A stretch of DNA of 24,103 nucleotides from assembly GCA_964200075.2 (NCBI GenBank), contig CAXNAA020000226.1:1-24103 (forward strand), read 5' to 3'. This stretch comes from Sphacelaria rigidula (lineage: Eukaryota; Phaeophyceae; Sphacelariales). The notes under the pieces were generated by a model. The model ran no database searches and had not been told where the DNA came from. It saw nothing but the letters and a program-made list of their open reading frames with translations. The translations under genes and the position numbers were made by a program. Each line of letters starts with the position of its first letter. The first letter of the stretch is position 1. This document shows positions 1 through 9,264 of the stretch, piece after piece.

Positions 1-2430
1 GACAGATATGCCACTTCAACCCCATATTTTGTATGAACCCCAAAATTTAAAATCGGCTGTTACTTGTGCCAAGTTTTCTCTGCTGGTAAGGCATTTTTTC
101 CCGCGCTTTCTTTTGCAGCGCATTGAGGAGGATCAGCGGTATATTACCGTTCAGGTTTGGGTGCCATTTGATACCTGTGGCGCGTGTTCTGGCCACCGAA
201 AGTCGCTCAAACAGGCTCTTTCTCGGGAGGTGTCGATCCAATAATAGCCTTTTCAAGATCAGGGAAAACTTCAAAGAAGAAGCCGAACCACGAAATCCTG
301 TTGAAGATTATGAAAAACTTCAAACAAGATTACTTTTGGCGGGGTGTTTTTCCCCCGTGTTTCTCTTTGTCGCGTTTTCGTTCATATGGGAGCACGAACA
401 CACCGATTATGCCGCCAATGTCACGACAACATGAAGGCAAAGCAGTTGAAAACAGTTGAACATTGCCTCAGCCTTAGTCAGCAGCAGACACGAGACCGGG
501 TAATGGACCGTTGGCGTGTTGAGCAAGGCACGGCAGCACGGCAGCACGGCAGCACAGGAATATTTTGCCGCGAAAAACAACCACCCTGTTCAAAAAGAAG
601 GCCCGGTGATGTGGAAGCCACAGTGATGTACAAATAACGTGCCAAGAATGTTCCATGCATTCCGATTTTTCGGCAAGTGCCTCCCGCTGTCATATCTTTG
701 TGGCACGAGAGCTACTTCGCACTCTGGCACTTCGGGAATACCACACATGTCCTACGCCGGCGGTTCCGCAGTCGACCTCCGTCCGAATTCCCATATTTTC
801 GAACGATATCCGATAACACATGCGATGTTTTGTACAACCACGATCACTGCTGTACTTTGAGATACAACGGCCTCTCTAAACCATATATGTTCGACTTGCG
901 TCACCCCCGGGAGACCCGTACCAATTTCCCGAAGGGGAACCTTGTATATATATAGTATATGATACTGATATGGTAATTTCAAGGGTTTCACTAGTCAGTT
1001 GTTGGTTGTGACTGCTGTTGAAGATACTGTTGAATGTGTACGGCGTCTTGATTATGCTCGTGGTCGTTGTTGGCGATGTGGTTCGAGGATAAATCGTGAA
1101 TCTTTGAGTGGTATGGTCATCAGGGTGTTGGGCAGGATTACTTATTATGGTTGGTGGATATGTGTTCGATCATTCGAGCAATGGCGCGTCAGGTTTTGAG
1201 CGAGGACTATGGACTCTTCGGTCGTCCTGTCCCTGAGTATGACAAAAACAAATACGAGATGTTCATCAGGGTTTTAGGTTCGTTCACCAGGAACTTCTGT
1301 TGCAGCCTTTGGATGTTCCAGTCCCCACTGGGCCAGACATAGGTGTGAGTAGCTGTTCGGTCCGGCCGGTGTACTCTATCGTTTTGTTTCGCTCCCACCT
1401 GTTTTGTCATTTATCATTGAATATTTTCCCTTTACTGACCATTTTGGTACTGGCAGTGGAAAAGTATGGATTTCAAGCTGCTGTTTTTTGAACGACACAT
1501 GGTCGAGTATATACAGCTTTCACGTAAACCTATAGCCCGAGGCGTGTTTTTGAGACCCGTAAAAGAATGGCCCCCAGTGCCGCATGGGACCCAGTATATA
1601 GAAAATAGACAGGTGGTGCCGATTTTGTTTGTATAGACTTTAGGCCCGCAAGTGCTGCTTTTTTCTGTGTACACAAACTTGAACAAACTTGATCCATTGC
1701 GTCCCTCACTGGACAAAACTAATCCGACCGCATTGAGGTGACATTCCGGTGCGCGCACGGCGTATGCTGGTGGATTTCTTCCATGGCCTTCCGCCGTGAA
1801 AATGGTTGTGGTCGGTCTTTCCTGTTCCCATCGTTTCTTCTTTGCCAGGGCTTGAAACAATGAGGCGTCTGGCCCGGGGATCGGGGGGGACGGTACCCAA
1901 AGAATTAGAGCCCATTTGTGACAAATAAAAGTGCACACTCGAAATCAAGGTCGCGTTCGATTGTGCTCCTGGAAAACGGAGGTTAGTCTGACCCAGCCTC
2001 GTGGGAACCTGTGTTACTATAACAGCGTCTTACCGCAGGGACGCCCGGAAGCTGGTAAAGAGTGCAAAAACTTTGGGATGACTTTCGACAACATGTTTCT
2101 TCATTTGGAGCACTAATACCTACCGAAGCGTCAAGTTTGAGGGCGGTCGGAGCTTTTCTACGGTATACATACCTTATAAAGGTCAATGTGTGCTGGCAAC
2201 GCTGACCCGCGTGAGGGAGAAAAAAGGCAGGAACTAGAGTAGGCTGAAGAGAGCATAGAGATAAAGAGTAGCCCACAAGTGATGGAGTAAGCACCACGGG
2301 AAGTCGGCTATAGGACGAAACAGAAGGAGAAGGAGAGGAAAGCCAGCTCTGCGAGCAGGCAAAGCACAGGCCCGCATCAACCGCTGTGCTGTGAGGGCGG
2401 TGTCACGATCCAAGGCGCTGGTGGTTGCCA
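1..2430. other. No recognisable gene; a short tandem repeat only
   Basis: Open frames here are short and overlap on both strands without recognisable motifs. The longest is 168 codons on the minus strand at 1432-1938. An 8-bp unit (GCACGGCA) is repeated three and a half times at 528-555. A short TA-dinucleotide run lies near 943-960. The purine-rich stretch at about 2210-2340 may be the leader of the LINE that follows. Confidence 0.6.
528..555. repeat. 8-bp tandem repeat, 3.5 copies
   Basis: The unit GCACGGCA is repeated three times exactly, followed by a further GCAC. Confidence 0.9.
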
Positions 2431-2435
2431 TATAA

Positions 2436-3170
2436 AATGTACGCACCATGGCTGAGCGAGGAACCAACGGTGCAGACCACGCGGAGGATCTGTTGCTCTT
2501 TGCCTCCAAGTACGACTATGTTCTCATCGCCCTACAAAAGACCCGTTGTGGTGGAAGAATAACCTTCCGAGCGCCAACCGCTGGGTGTTCATTTGCTGCA
2601 GCGGTGGCGACATTGGAGACGGGGGTGAACCGCGAATGCTCGGTGTCGACCTTGCCGTTAAAGAGTCTATCGCCAGCGAGTAAGGACCAGAATAAATCTT
2701 TCCCGAGAACATCAGTGCGAGGATACTGAAGGGGCAAATACATCTCAGATATAACATTGCCACCACGTTCATCGTGAGGTACGCTCATACTGAAATAGCA
2801 GCCACCTTGTCTGAGAAGGCCAGTTTCTGGAAGACACTCAATAGTTCTATCGCTGAAGTGCCTACCAACGAACGGCTGATAGTCATGATAGATGCCAACG
2901 TTCCCACTGGAAAGAGAGGAGAAGGAGGAGGCCTGGGAGATGATCGACATGGGGGAATATGGCAGAGACACCCTCAATGACAACGGCTTGCACCTGCTGA
3001 CATGCACTGCAAAACATGAAACGGCCATCACCAACACATTGTACACCACGCCAACAAGCGGGAAACGCTCAGCCGCGTACACACATGAGGGGCCGAAGGG
3101 CAAACACCGCTGGCGCCTCGACTACATCCGTGTACGTCAGCAAGACTTGAGGCGCGTTCAAGCAGGTGAA
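2436..3170 (+). pseudogene. LINE endonuclease domain (broken)
   Basis: The apurinic/apyrimidinic endonuclease-like domain would nick target DNA. It is spread over three frames. The first reads NVRTMAERGTNGADHAEDLL and then VLIALQKTR, the usual LQETR position, with a stop where a tryptophan normally precedes NVRT. The second gives VDLAVKESIASE and then a stop. The third gives TFIVRYAHTE, SFWKTLNSSIAEVP and LIVMIDANVPTGKR. A last frame gives YGRDTLNDNGLHLL and RLDYIRVRQQD. The spacing of these motifs follows the family, so the damage is mostly small indels and point mutations. Confidence 0.85.
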
Positions 3171-3458
3171 GAACGCTTAACTGCAGACTACCTACACGAG
3201 GTTAACGTCAGGACAGCAGAGTTGACCTGTGGGAAGGATCAAGCGGGGTTGTATGGACACATCAGGCCAGTGGAAAGGGAGTGGAAGAAGGGGTCAACTT
3301 ACATCAGGAACGCGTCTGATGACCTGTTGCGGAACAATCTATCTTACAGCGGTGAAAAGAGTGCTTTGAGACGCTTTGAACGCAATGTTGCCTACGCTAG
3401 ATCCCTCCGTCATCGATTGAATTAAACCGATCCCGGAACACACGGCTGAGCCCTCGGA

Positions 3459-4530
3459 GAAGTGAAGGAAGCAGTGGGCAAGCTGCGAACGGCAAGAGCG
3501 GCTGGGCTGACGACCTGTGTGACGAACTGTTGAAGCCCGGTCTCACCGAGGGTTCTGCCGTACTGAAGCGCTTTCGCGACATCGTGCTCACAGTGTGGCG
3601 TCAGGAAGTATTGCAACAGCAACGGAAAAACGCTGTCATGAAGGTGCTGTTCAAGCGAAAAGGCCCGCACGAATGCGGCAGCTACCGCGTCATTTCGCTA
3701 GAGGCCCACGCGGGCAAGATCGCTCTCGAGATAGCTGCGACTCGCCGCAGCGTCTGCGCGAGGGGAAGGGCAATTAAGCCGGAGATCAATGCGGTTTCCA
3801 ACCCCGCCGGTCGACAGTCGACATGGTGTAAGTTGTGCGCAGACTCCAAGGACTGGTCAGAGAGAAGAATCTTCCGCTGCACGTGTGCTTTATCGATCTC
3901 CTCCAGGCGTACGACGCAGTCGACCGCCCTCTTCTCTGGAAGGTGCTAGCACGATACGGCGTCCTCACGAAGATGATGCCCATCATCAGCGAGCTCCACG
4001 GCGGCATGAGGGCGTGCGTGCGCCTTGACAGCGGCGAGACTTCTGAGTGGGTTAACGGTAACCAGGGCCTCTGCGAAGGCTGTGTGATTGCCCCCAAAGT
4101 CTTGAGCGTCTTTTCCGCGGCGGTACTGGCGGTGATGTTCGACCGCTTCTTGATCAATACATGAAGCGGTGGTGAATGACTCCAGGCGCATCACTGCAAG
4201 GGGAGGGAGGACCAGGGACGAGCTCAGCAAGGTGCTCACGGCCACGCTGTGCGCCGACGACGCGGGCATTGCTTCGCGATCTTGACTAAGCCTGGCAAAG
4301 ATAATAGCTGCGATCGTCGAAGTCTGTGGGGCGTTTCGGTGCCGTCGTGACGGAAGAGAAGATGGTAACCATATACATGTGCTCCCCACGCATGAAGGCG
4401 GACGTGATTGAGGTGAAGGCGGCTGGCCAAAGGTGCAAGCAAGTTGGGACTTCCGTCTATCTCGGTGGCACCGCCAGCAGCATCAGCGGTGTCACTCGTG
4501 AGGTCAACCGCCGCACCGGCTAGACCTGGA
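3459..4530 (+). pseudogene. LINE reverse transcriptase domain (broken)
   Basis: The domain opens with EVKEAVGKLRTARAAG at 3459, then VLFKRKGPHECGSYRVISL and AHAGKIALEIAATR. After a frameshift come FQPRRSTVDMV and a 330-nt frame ending at 4164. That frame has polymerase motif A (FIDLLQAYDAVDR, catalytic aspartate near 3895), LLWKVLARYG, and the motif B region as GLCEGCVIAP, where the family has a glutamine. Motif C is present in yet another frame as LCADDAGIA at 4247-4273, with cysteine in place of the usual tyrosine of YADD. The frameshifts show the enzyme cannot be made. Confidence 0.9.
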
Positions 4531-4739
4531 AGCGCTTCGTCAAGCACAGCAAAGCGGTATACGACAACCCGTACATCGCTCCGGTCGAAAATTTTGTTTC
4601 TTGATGGCAAAAGTGATCGAGGTTATGCTATACGGCGGCGTGATCTAGACGCTCTCGGCCACTGATTTTGGCACGTTGCGGTGAGTCCACCGGGGGGTCC
4701 CGCTGAGGTGCCTCAACGAGCATGCCTCAACCTGCAGTG

Positions 4740-5110
4740 CTCCCGGCTACCACATGCTATCATACCGCGAGGTGCTCGAAAAGACTGACTACGATTGCAT
4801 CGAGGTAACCATGACGGGGCGAATCCTCCTACACGCCGGCCACGTCGCGCGCATGCATGACGCACGCTTCCCAACATCGTCATGCGTAGAGAAATCGTCG
4901 GAGGGGAGAGGACGGTGGAGGGACCCGCGAATCGCCTTCAACACCGTGTCACTCAGTACTCCTGCGACTTCGGAATAGCCGCGACACTATTGATGCGGAT
5001 CGCTCAAGATGTTTCCGAGTGGTACAGGGTCGTAGAGCAAGGGGCCAAGATGTACATGGCGAGATGGACCACCACACAAGTGAACACGATCAACGCGCGC
5101 TATAAAAATG
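4740..5110 (+). pseudogene. LINE C-terminal segment (broken)
   Basis: One frame gives SYREVLEKTDYDCIEVT followed by GRILLHAGHVARMHDARFP, the conserved block that follows the polymerase in this LINE type. A second frame, from about 4882, gives MRREIVGGERTVEGP, then EWYRVVEQGAKMYMARWTTT and NTINARYKNE, which is close to the end of the element's protein. Downstream sequence (5110-5500) is T-rich and may be the 3' untranslated part of the element; no terminal repeat tail was found there. Confidence 0.8.
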
Positions 5111-5114
5111 AGCT

Positions 5115-5595
5115 TTTTGCTGTGTCACGGCTGGAGCTACGTCTGTGTTCGTTGGCGGTCGTCGAATCGTAACAAGTAGCCGACCGCGTAGTGTACTCGC
5201 TAGTGCGTCTGCCGTCTTTCTTGAAGCTTTGTTCTTGTTTGTCTCCGTGGGTAGCTGGGGATCTTGTTTGACCCCTATTTGTGTCCATATAGTATCCTGG
5301 GGTGTGCTTCTTGCTGTTATACATCTTGCTATGTCTATTGAGTTCCATTACTTTTTTGGTTGACCCGATTTGTTTACTTCCACCACACCCGGACCAAGTC
5401 GGGGGAGGATTGTACTCTCCTATTTTCTTGACGTCTCCTTCTCACTGTGTTGAAGTATTTTGCTTCGGAGTCTCAGGAGAAGTCGCTCAATAAGCGTTCC
5501 CATCACATGTAAGGACTAGTAGTGACGGCTTCGGTACTAGAAAGGCGAGCCTACTTCTCTGATCCTGGCTTCGAGAGATCGGGTAAATGTGCGGG
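5115..5595. other. T-rich stretch without a recognisable gene
   Basis: The stretch between the last LINE block and the trinucleotide tract is T-rich on the plus strand. It has only short open frames rich in Leu, Phe and Cys, as expected from base composition. It may be 3' untranslated sequence of the LINE. Nothing else was seen. Confidence 0.5.
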
Positions 5596-5762
5596 AATAA
5601 TAATAGTCATGATAGCACTAACAATAAAAACGATGCTGGTGATACTGCTCATGATGATGATAATACTACTGATGATTAATGATGGCAATGATAATGACGA
5701 GAAAAACCATAGTAACAACAACGACAATAACGATACTAATACAGTATAATAATTAATAATAT
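5596..5762. repeat. Degenerate AT-rich trinucleotide tract
   Basis: The plus strand is almost pyrimidine-poor and dominated by AAT, GAT, ACA and ATG triplets in a loose 3-bp period (for example AATAATAATAG, GATGATGATAATACTACT, TAATAATTAATAATATA). It looks like an old ATT/GAT microsatellite that has been diversified. Confidence 0.75.
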
Positions 5763-5885
5763 ACTCCTAAGGATCCCTGGGTCTTTGGTGCATATCACCA
5801 GTGAGAATCTAACAACGCCAAATCCCCACAACCGGAATATCACGGTTTTCGGTGCAATCCGATCGCATCGTAACCTCTTTCAAAT

Positions 5886-6308
5886 ATGTTGTCCCCGTTT
5901 GATTCCCGAGCTCATGGCGGTTACTACGATTCGAAACATGTGGAGGTTGGGTATAAATTGTGTGAAGACTTCAAGGGGGCTGGTTGGTCGAGGCACACTT
6001 GCGCCCTTGGCGCTATCGCTGTTTCACCCTTCTCAGTTGTTAATCGCTGTCGGTATGAAGCCATGTATGCGAGTATTAGATAGATGTTGTTGAAGGAGTT
6101 CGCTTACGATTATATTTGGGGTGATAACCGTGAACCAGCTCGTGGTATTCTTGGACAAGCGACTGGTGGTCATGCGTGTACTGCACTGTGCGTGATACGC
6201 TCTTTCGTCTCTCTTTCCTTTGGCGAACTGTTGGCGTACTTTCCCTTCATTTCTAATCGACTAGCTCTGTATATACCGGTCGTGCCCTGTCTGATCGATA
6301 TTGGCTAA
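5886..6308 (+). pseudogene. Unidentified reading frame with one in-frame stop
   Basis: From the ATG at 5886 the frame reads MLSPFDSRAHGGYYDSKHVE, KLCEDFKGAGWSRHTCALGA and on to a TAG at 6081-6083. It then continues in the same frame (MLLKEFAYDYIWGDNREPAR, GILGQATGGHACTAL) to 6308. Codon third positions and residue mix look protein-like for the first 100 residues, but I recognise no family. It could be a fragment of another mobile element, or an upstream exon region of the LRR gene. It could also be chance. Confidence 0.25.
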
Positions 6309-6450
6309 CGAACACTGTAACGCCCGTGTGTCCATACAATCGATACTGTACACGGACGAGGCTACGACTGCAACACTGTAAGCTAACGAACACTGACAAA
6401 AGCTTCTTGACATTTTCCTCGTTCGTCGTTCTCTGCCTGTGTTCTACCAG

Positions 6451-9264
6451 GTCACTGGAGAATATGATCTAGAAGTGATGCAGTGGCTGGAGCTGCCCAA
6501 CATGGGTGAGGATACGTACTGGACATTTAGACATTCTCGTTGCAATCAAAGTGGACAGCACTCGTTAAACTAAACCATCATCCGTAGATCATGACCGGGG
6601 TTGTATTTTCACACCTGTATCCACACCAACAGTAGATGCGACAAAATCATCCTCGCCACATTCATTCAGATGGGGTACAAAGAGAAGTTCAACGCACCGT
6701 CGCCGGTACTATTCATGGCCAACGAGCGAGCACTGTTCTTTGTTCCACTGGTCTAGGGCGCGATTCGTGGATGTGCTTGTACTCTTGCTCAGTACGTCAA
6801 GAATGAGGGTGACCAAATTCTACGAATGCTCCGAATGAAAACAGTAACGGCAAAAATGACCTAAAAAACTTGAAAAGTATCTCGACAATATCCCGCGTCA
6901 TTCGTTCAAGAGTCGACAATGACTGTGCGATTCCACCACAACACGTACTTTTCATTCGAAGGGACGAAATGCGTGACAATCCTTCAACCCCTTTGTAACA
7001 CGGGATCTTACAAATTGGGGATGGATCATTTATTGAGGATGAGAAACCCGGAGAATTAAAATGTTGGTATTCATACCAAAGCTTCGAATTATAGTTCCAT
7101 TTCTTCACCTACTGATAGCTATTGACAAGTGCTAAACGCCATAGAAATTTGGATTTCGTTCACCGAAATGTTGGGATCCTAGGTCAAAAACCAATTTCGG
7201 AACCATTTTGGCGAAAATAGAATAGAAATGGAACCATGTTTCGAAGATTTTGTGTGGACACGAATATTTGACTTCTCCGGGCTTTTCATCCCCAATTAAA
7301 GACCCATCCCCAATTTGAAAGATCCCGTGTTTCATGCGCCTCAACGTGGCAGGCATTCGACGGATCGAAAACCTGGATGCATGTACCAACATCAGGACGC
7401 TGACGCTGTGCTGCAACCAGGTATGTATGGCTTACAGACACTACTTTGGCCATGTCGGCGCAAATATTGTTGCTGCGCAAACTATCATGAGAAGATAATC
7501 ATGCATCTGAAACCAAAAAACGACGCGGAACATCCAAACTTAACAGAATGCAACTCCAGTGGTATATCAATGGTTTTGAGCGTGTGATCTCTGCTGATCG
7601 GGGCTTGCGCTGACAGATCCAGCAAATTCGCGGGCTGGAGGGACTCGTGTCGCTGGAACGCTTGGACTTATCGTCGAACTGCATCGAGCGAATCGGTGAA
7701 ACTTGAGAAACATCTTCGATTACTTTTTCTCCGTAAACTTGGGGAGTGATTGGAGCCGCCGGGAGCAAATCCAGAACTCTCGTTCCTTCACTGTGCGCTT
7801 GTTCTAGAGGAGTCATGGTTCCCTGCCTAACTTTTCAACGGCAAGGTCATTCTGTGCTTTGCTGGTGTTGACTGTTGACTTTCTTTTTAATACTTTTTTT
7901 CTGTTACGACTTAGTCTGCTATGTCGTTCTGTTCGATTTTTTTCTTCTTCTGCTCCTTCTTTTCTTCAGGGCGTGTTTCAGTTTCGTTTTCTTGGGCACA
8001 ACTATCTTGAGACCACGGCTGGACCCCTGGGGGGTAAGTGCGACAATCAATCAATCAATCAATCAATCCAGGTTGCGCGATGGGAAAACGTCTCGATTTA
8101 CCGACCTTTTTTCACTTCAAAATCCGCCTTTATAGAGACATCGTCGCAAGGAAAAGCGCCGGCAACTTTTTCTCCCCCCCTACCCCTTCCCTCCCTCCCG
8201 CTACGACTTTGATTAGCTGACTCGTAGCCACCGTCTACTTTTGCGCGGTTTCGTCTCAAAACGTTGAACCCTCGAACTCGCGCAGAGAATTTGGGTCATT
8301 TGACCAGCTTGCGGTGCCTGGATATCAAGGTACGTGGTGAAGTTTGCCGGGTCGTTTCGTATAACTAGTGATTTCAGATACTCGAGCGCATATATTTTCC
8401 TCTTCAACGTGCTCCAGTGCACATCGCTTCAAAGATATACTTGTACACCCCAACACCCAGTAGCACTACTTCAAGGGTAGCAACGAACATTGCCTCAACT
8501 CCCAGGCTACAATACTGACCATGCGCGTCGTCGACAAATGTTGTGAGTGATTGCAATTCTCCTCCTTATGCTCTGTTCGACTGATGCTTGCGCTTTATAG
8601 GGAAACCTGATATCAAGCGTGGACGACGTGACCACCCTTACGTCGGTACGTGCCCAGCCTGTAGACCTCCAACTTCCCTTATTGTGCCCCGAGAGGACAC
8701 GTACGTGCACTAAACCTAACCTAGCTACTGCACATACGGGATGTCGTTTTGCACTCCCTTTCCCCCCAAACGGATTCGTGTGGCGTACACGGCCGTTTGC
8801 TGTATAGAGACGCTCGTAGTTTATACCTGTTCAGTATTTCTTCGAGTTTCAGGAGAGATTTTGTGCTGCTCCGCATGTAGTGATGCATGTTGATGAAACG
8901 ACGCTTACAAAGAAACGTCCTTGCTACTCGCAGTTGCGGGGCCTGCGGCGGTTATTTCTCCAGGGGTATCAGGGGGAAAAGATGAACCCAGGTGCGCATG
9001 ACAAAGAGACAAGAAAACATTAGATGAAACTCGATCAAACGCCGCCTTCCGCTGCTCTGTATAGGGCAATCTTTCATCCTACCATATGGGCACCATGTAG
9101 ACCTTTCACTGACCACGAAATATCGTTACCGACCACGAAGTTTATATCACTTCGGGTTTATATGTGGGTACCCAGCGTGCCAGCATCCGTCGTACCACAC
9201 GGTCGTCACAAGATTTCTCCCTCGATTGGAAGTGCTGGATGGTGAAAGCTTGAACCTGCGAAAG
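6451..9264 (+). CDS. LRR domain exons of the LRRC61-like gene
   Basis: Exon 6451-6505 follows a strong polypyrimidine tract and CCAG, reads VTGEYDLEVMQWLELPNM and ends one base into a glycine codon. Exon 7353-7420 supplies GC and continues IRRIENLDACTNIRTLTLCC; starting it at AG|GC (7353) rather than at the AG at 7320-7321 is what keeps the repeat spacing and phase. Exons 7617-7695 and 8286-8329 meet inside the glutamate of CIERIENLGHL. Exons 8601-8645 (GNLISSVDDVTTLTS) and 8934-8991 (LRGLRRLFLQGYQGEKMNP) run straight into 9176-9264 (CQHPSYHTVVTRFLPRLEVL). Donors at these junctions are GTGAGG, GTATGT, GTGAAA, GTACGT, GTACGT, GTGCGC and GTGGGT. Confidence 0.85.

Larger units (their letters stand above)
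2431..5110 (+). mobile_element. Decayed LINE (non-LTR retrotransposon) with endonuclease, reverse transcriptase and C-terminal segment
   Basis: A single element reads left to right as an AP-type endonuclease, a reverse transcriptase and a C-terminal domain. This is the order of an endonuclease/reverse-transcriptase LINE, which copies itself by target-primed reverse transcription. The frame changes at least six times and several stops interrupt it, so it is dead. Recognisable pieces are NVRTMAERGTNG at 2436, VDLAVKESIAS at 2645, RYAHTE and IDAN in the endonuclease, FIDLLQAYDAVDR and CADD in the polymerase, and GRILLHAGHVARMHDARFP plus WYRVVEQGAKMYMARW near the end. The 5' boundary is unclear: a purine-rich stretch from about 2220 may be its leader. 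No target-site duplication or poly-A tail was identified. It lies outside the visible part of both genes. Confidence 0.9.

Noticed and set aside
1432-1938. 168-codon minus-strand open frame
   Set aside because: No recognisable motif, no splice or start context, and overlapping frames on both strands are similar in length.
6797-7108. Minus-strand frame that looked like a diverged LRR exon copy in the left arm of the inverted repeat
   Set aside because: The resemblance (VEGLSRISSL against VAGIRRIENL) is short and fails at nucleotide level beyond the repeat arm.
7322-7352. Longer version of the LRR exon starting after the AG at 7320-7321 (reading IPCFMRLNVA)
   Set aside because: It breaks phase with the upstream exon 6451-6505 and adds residues that do not fit the repeat; starting at 7353 gives LELPNMGIRRIENL with correct phase. 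The longer start also lies inside the inverted repeat.
8601-8704. Read-through of the LRR-gene exon into DLQLPLLCPERT
   Set aside because: The exon is followed by a strong GTACGT donor, and splicing to 8934 gives a proper LRR continuation (LRGLRRLFLQ) and cap.
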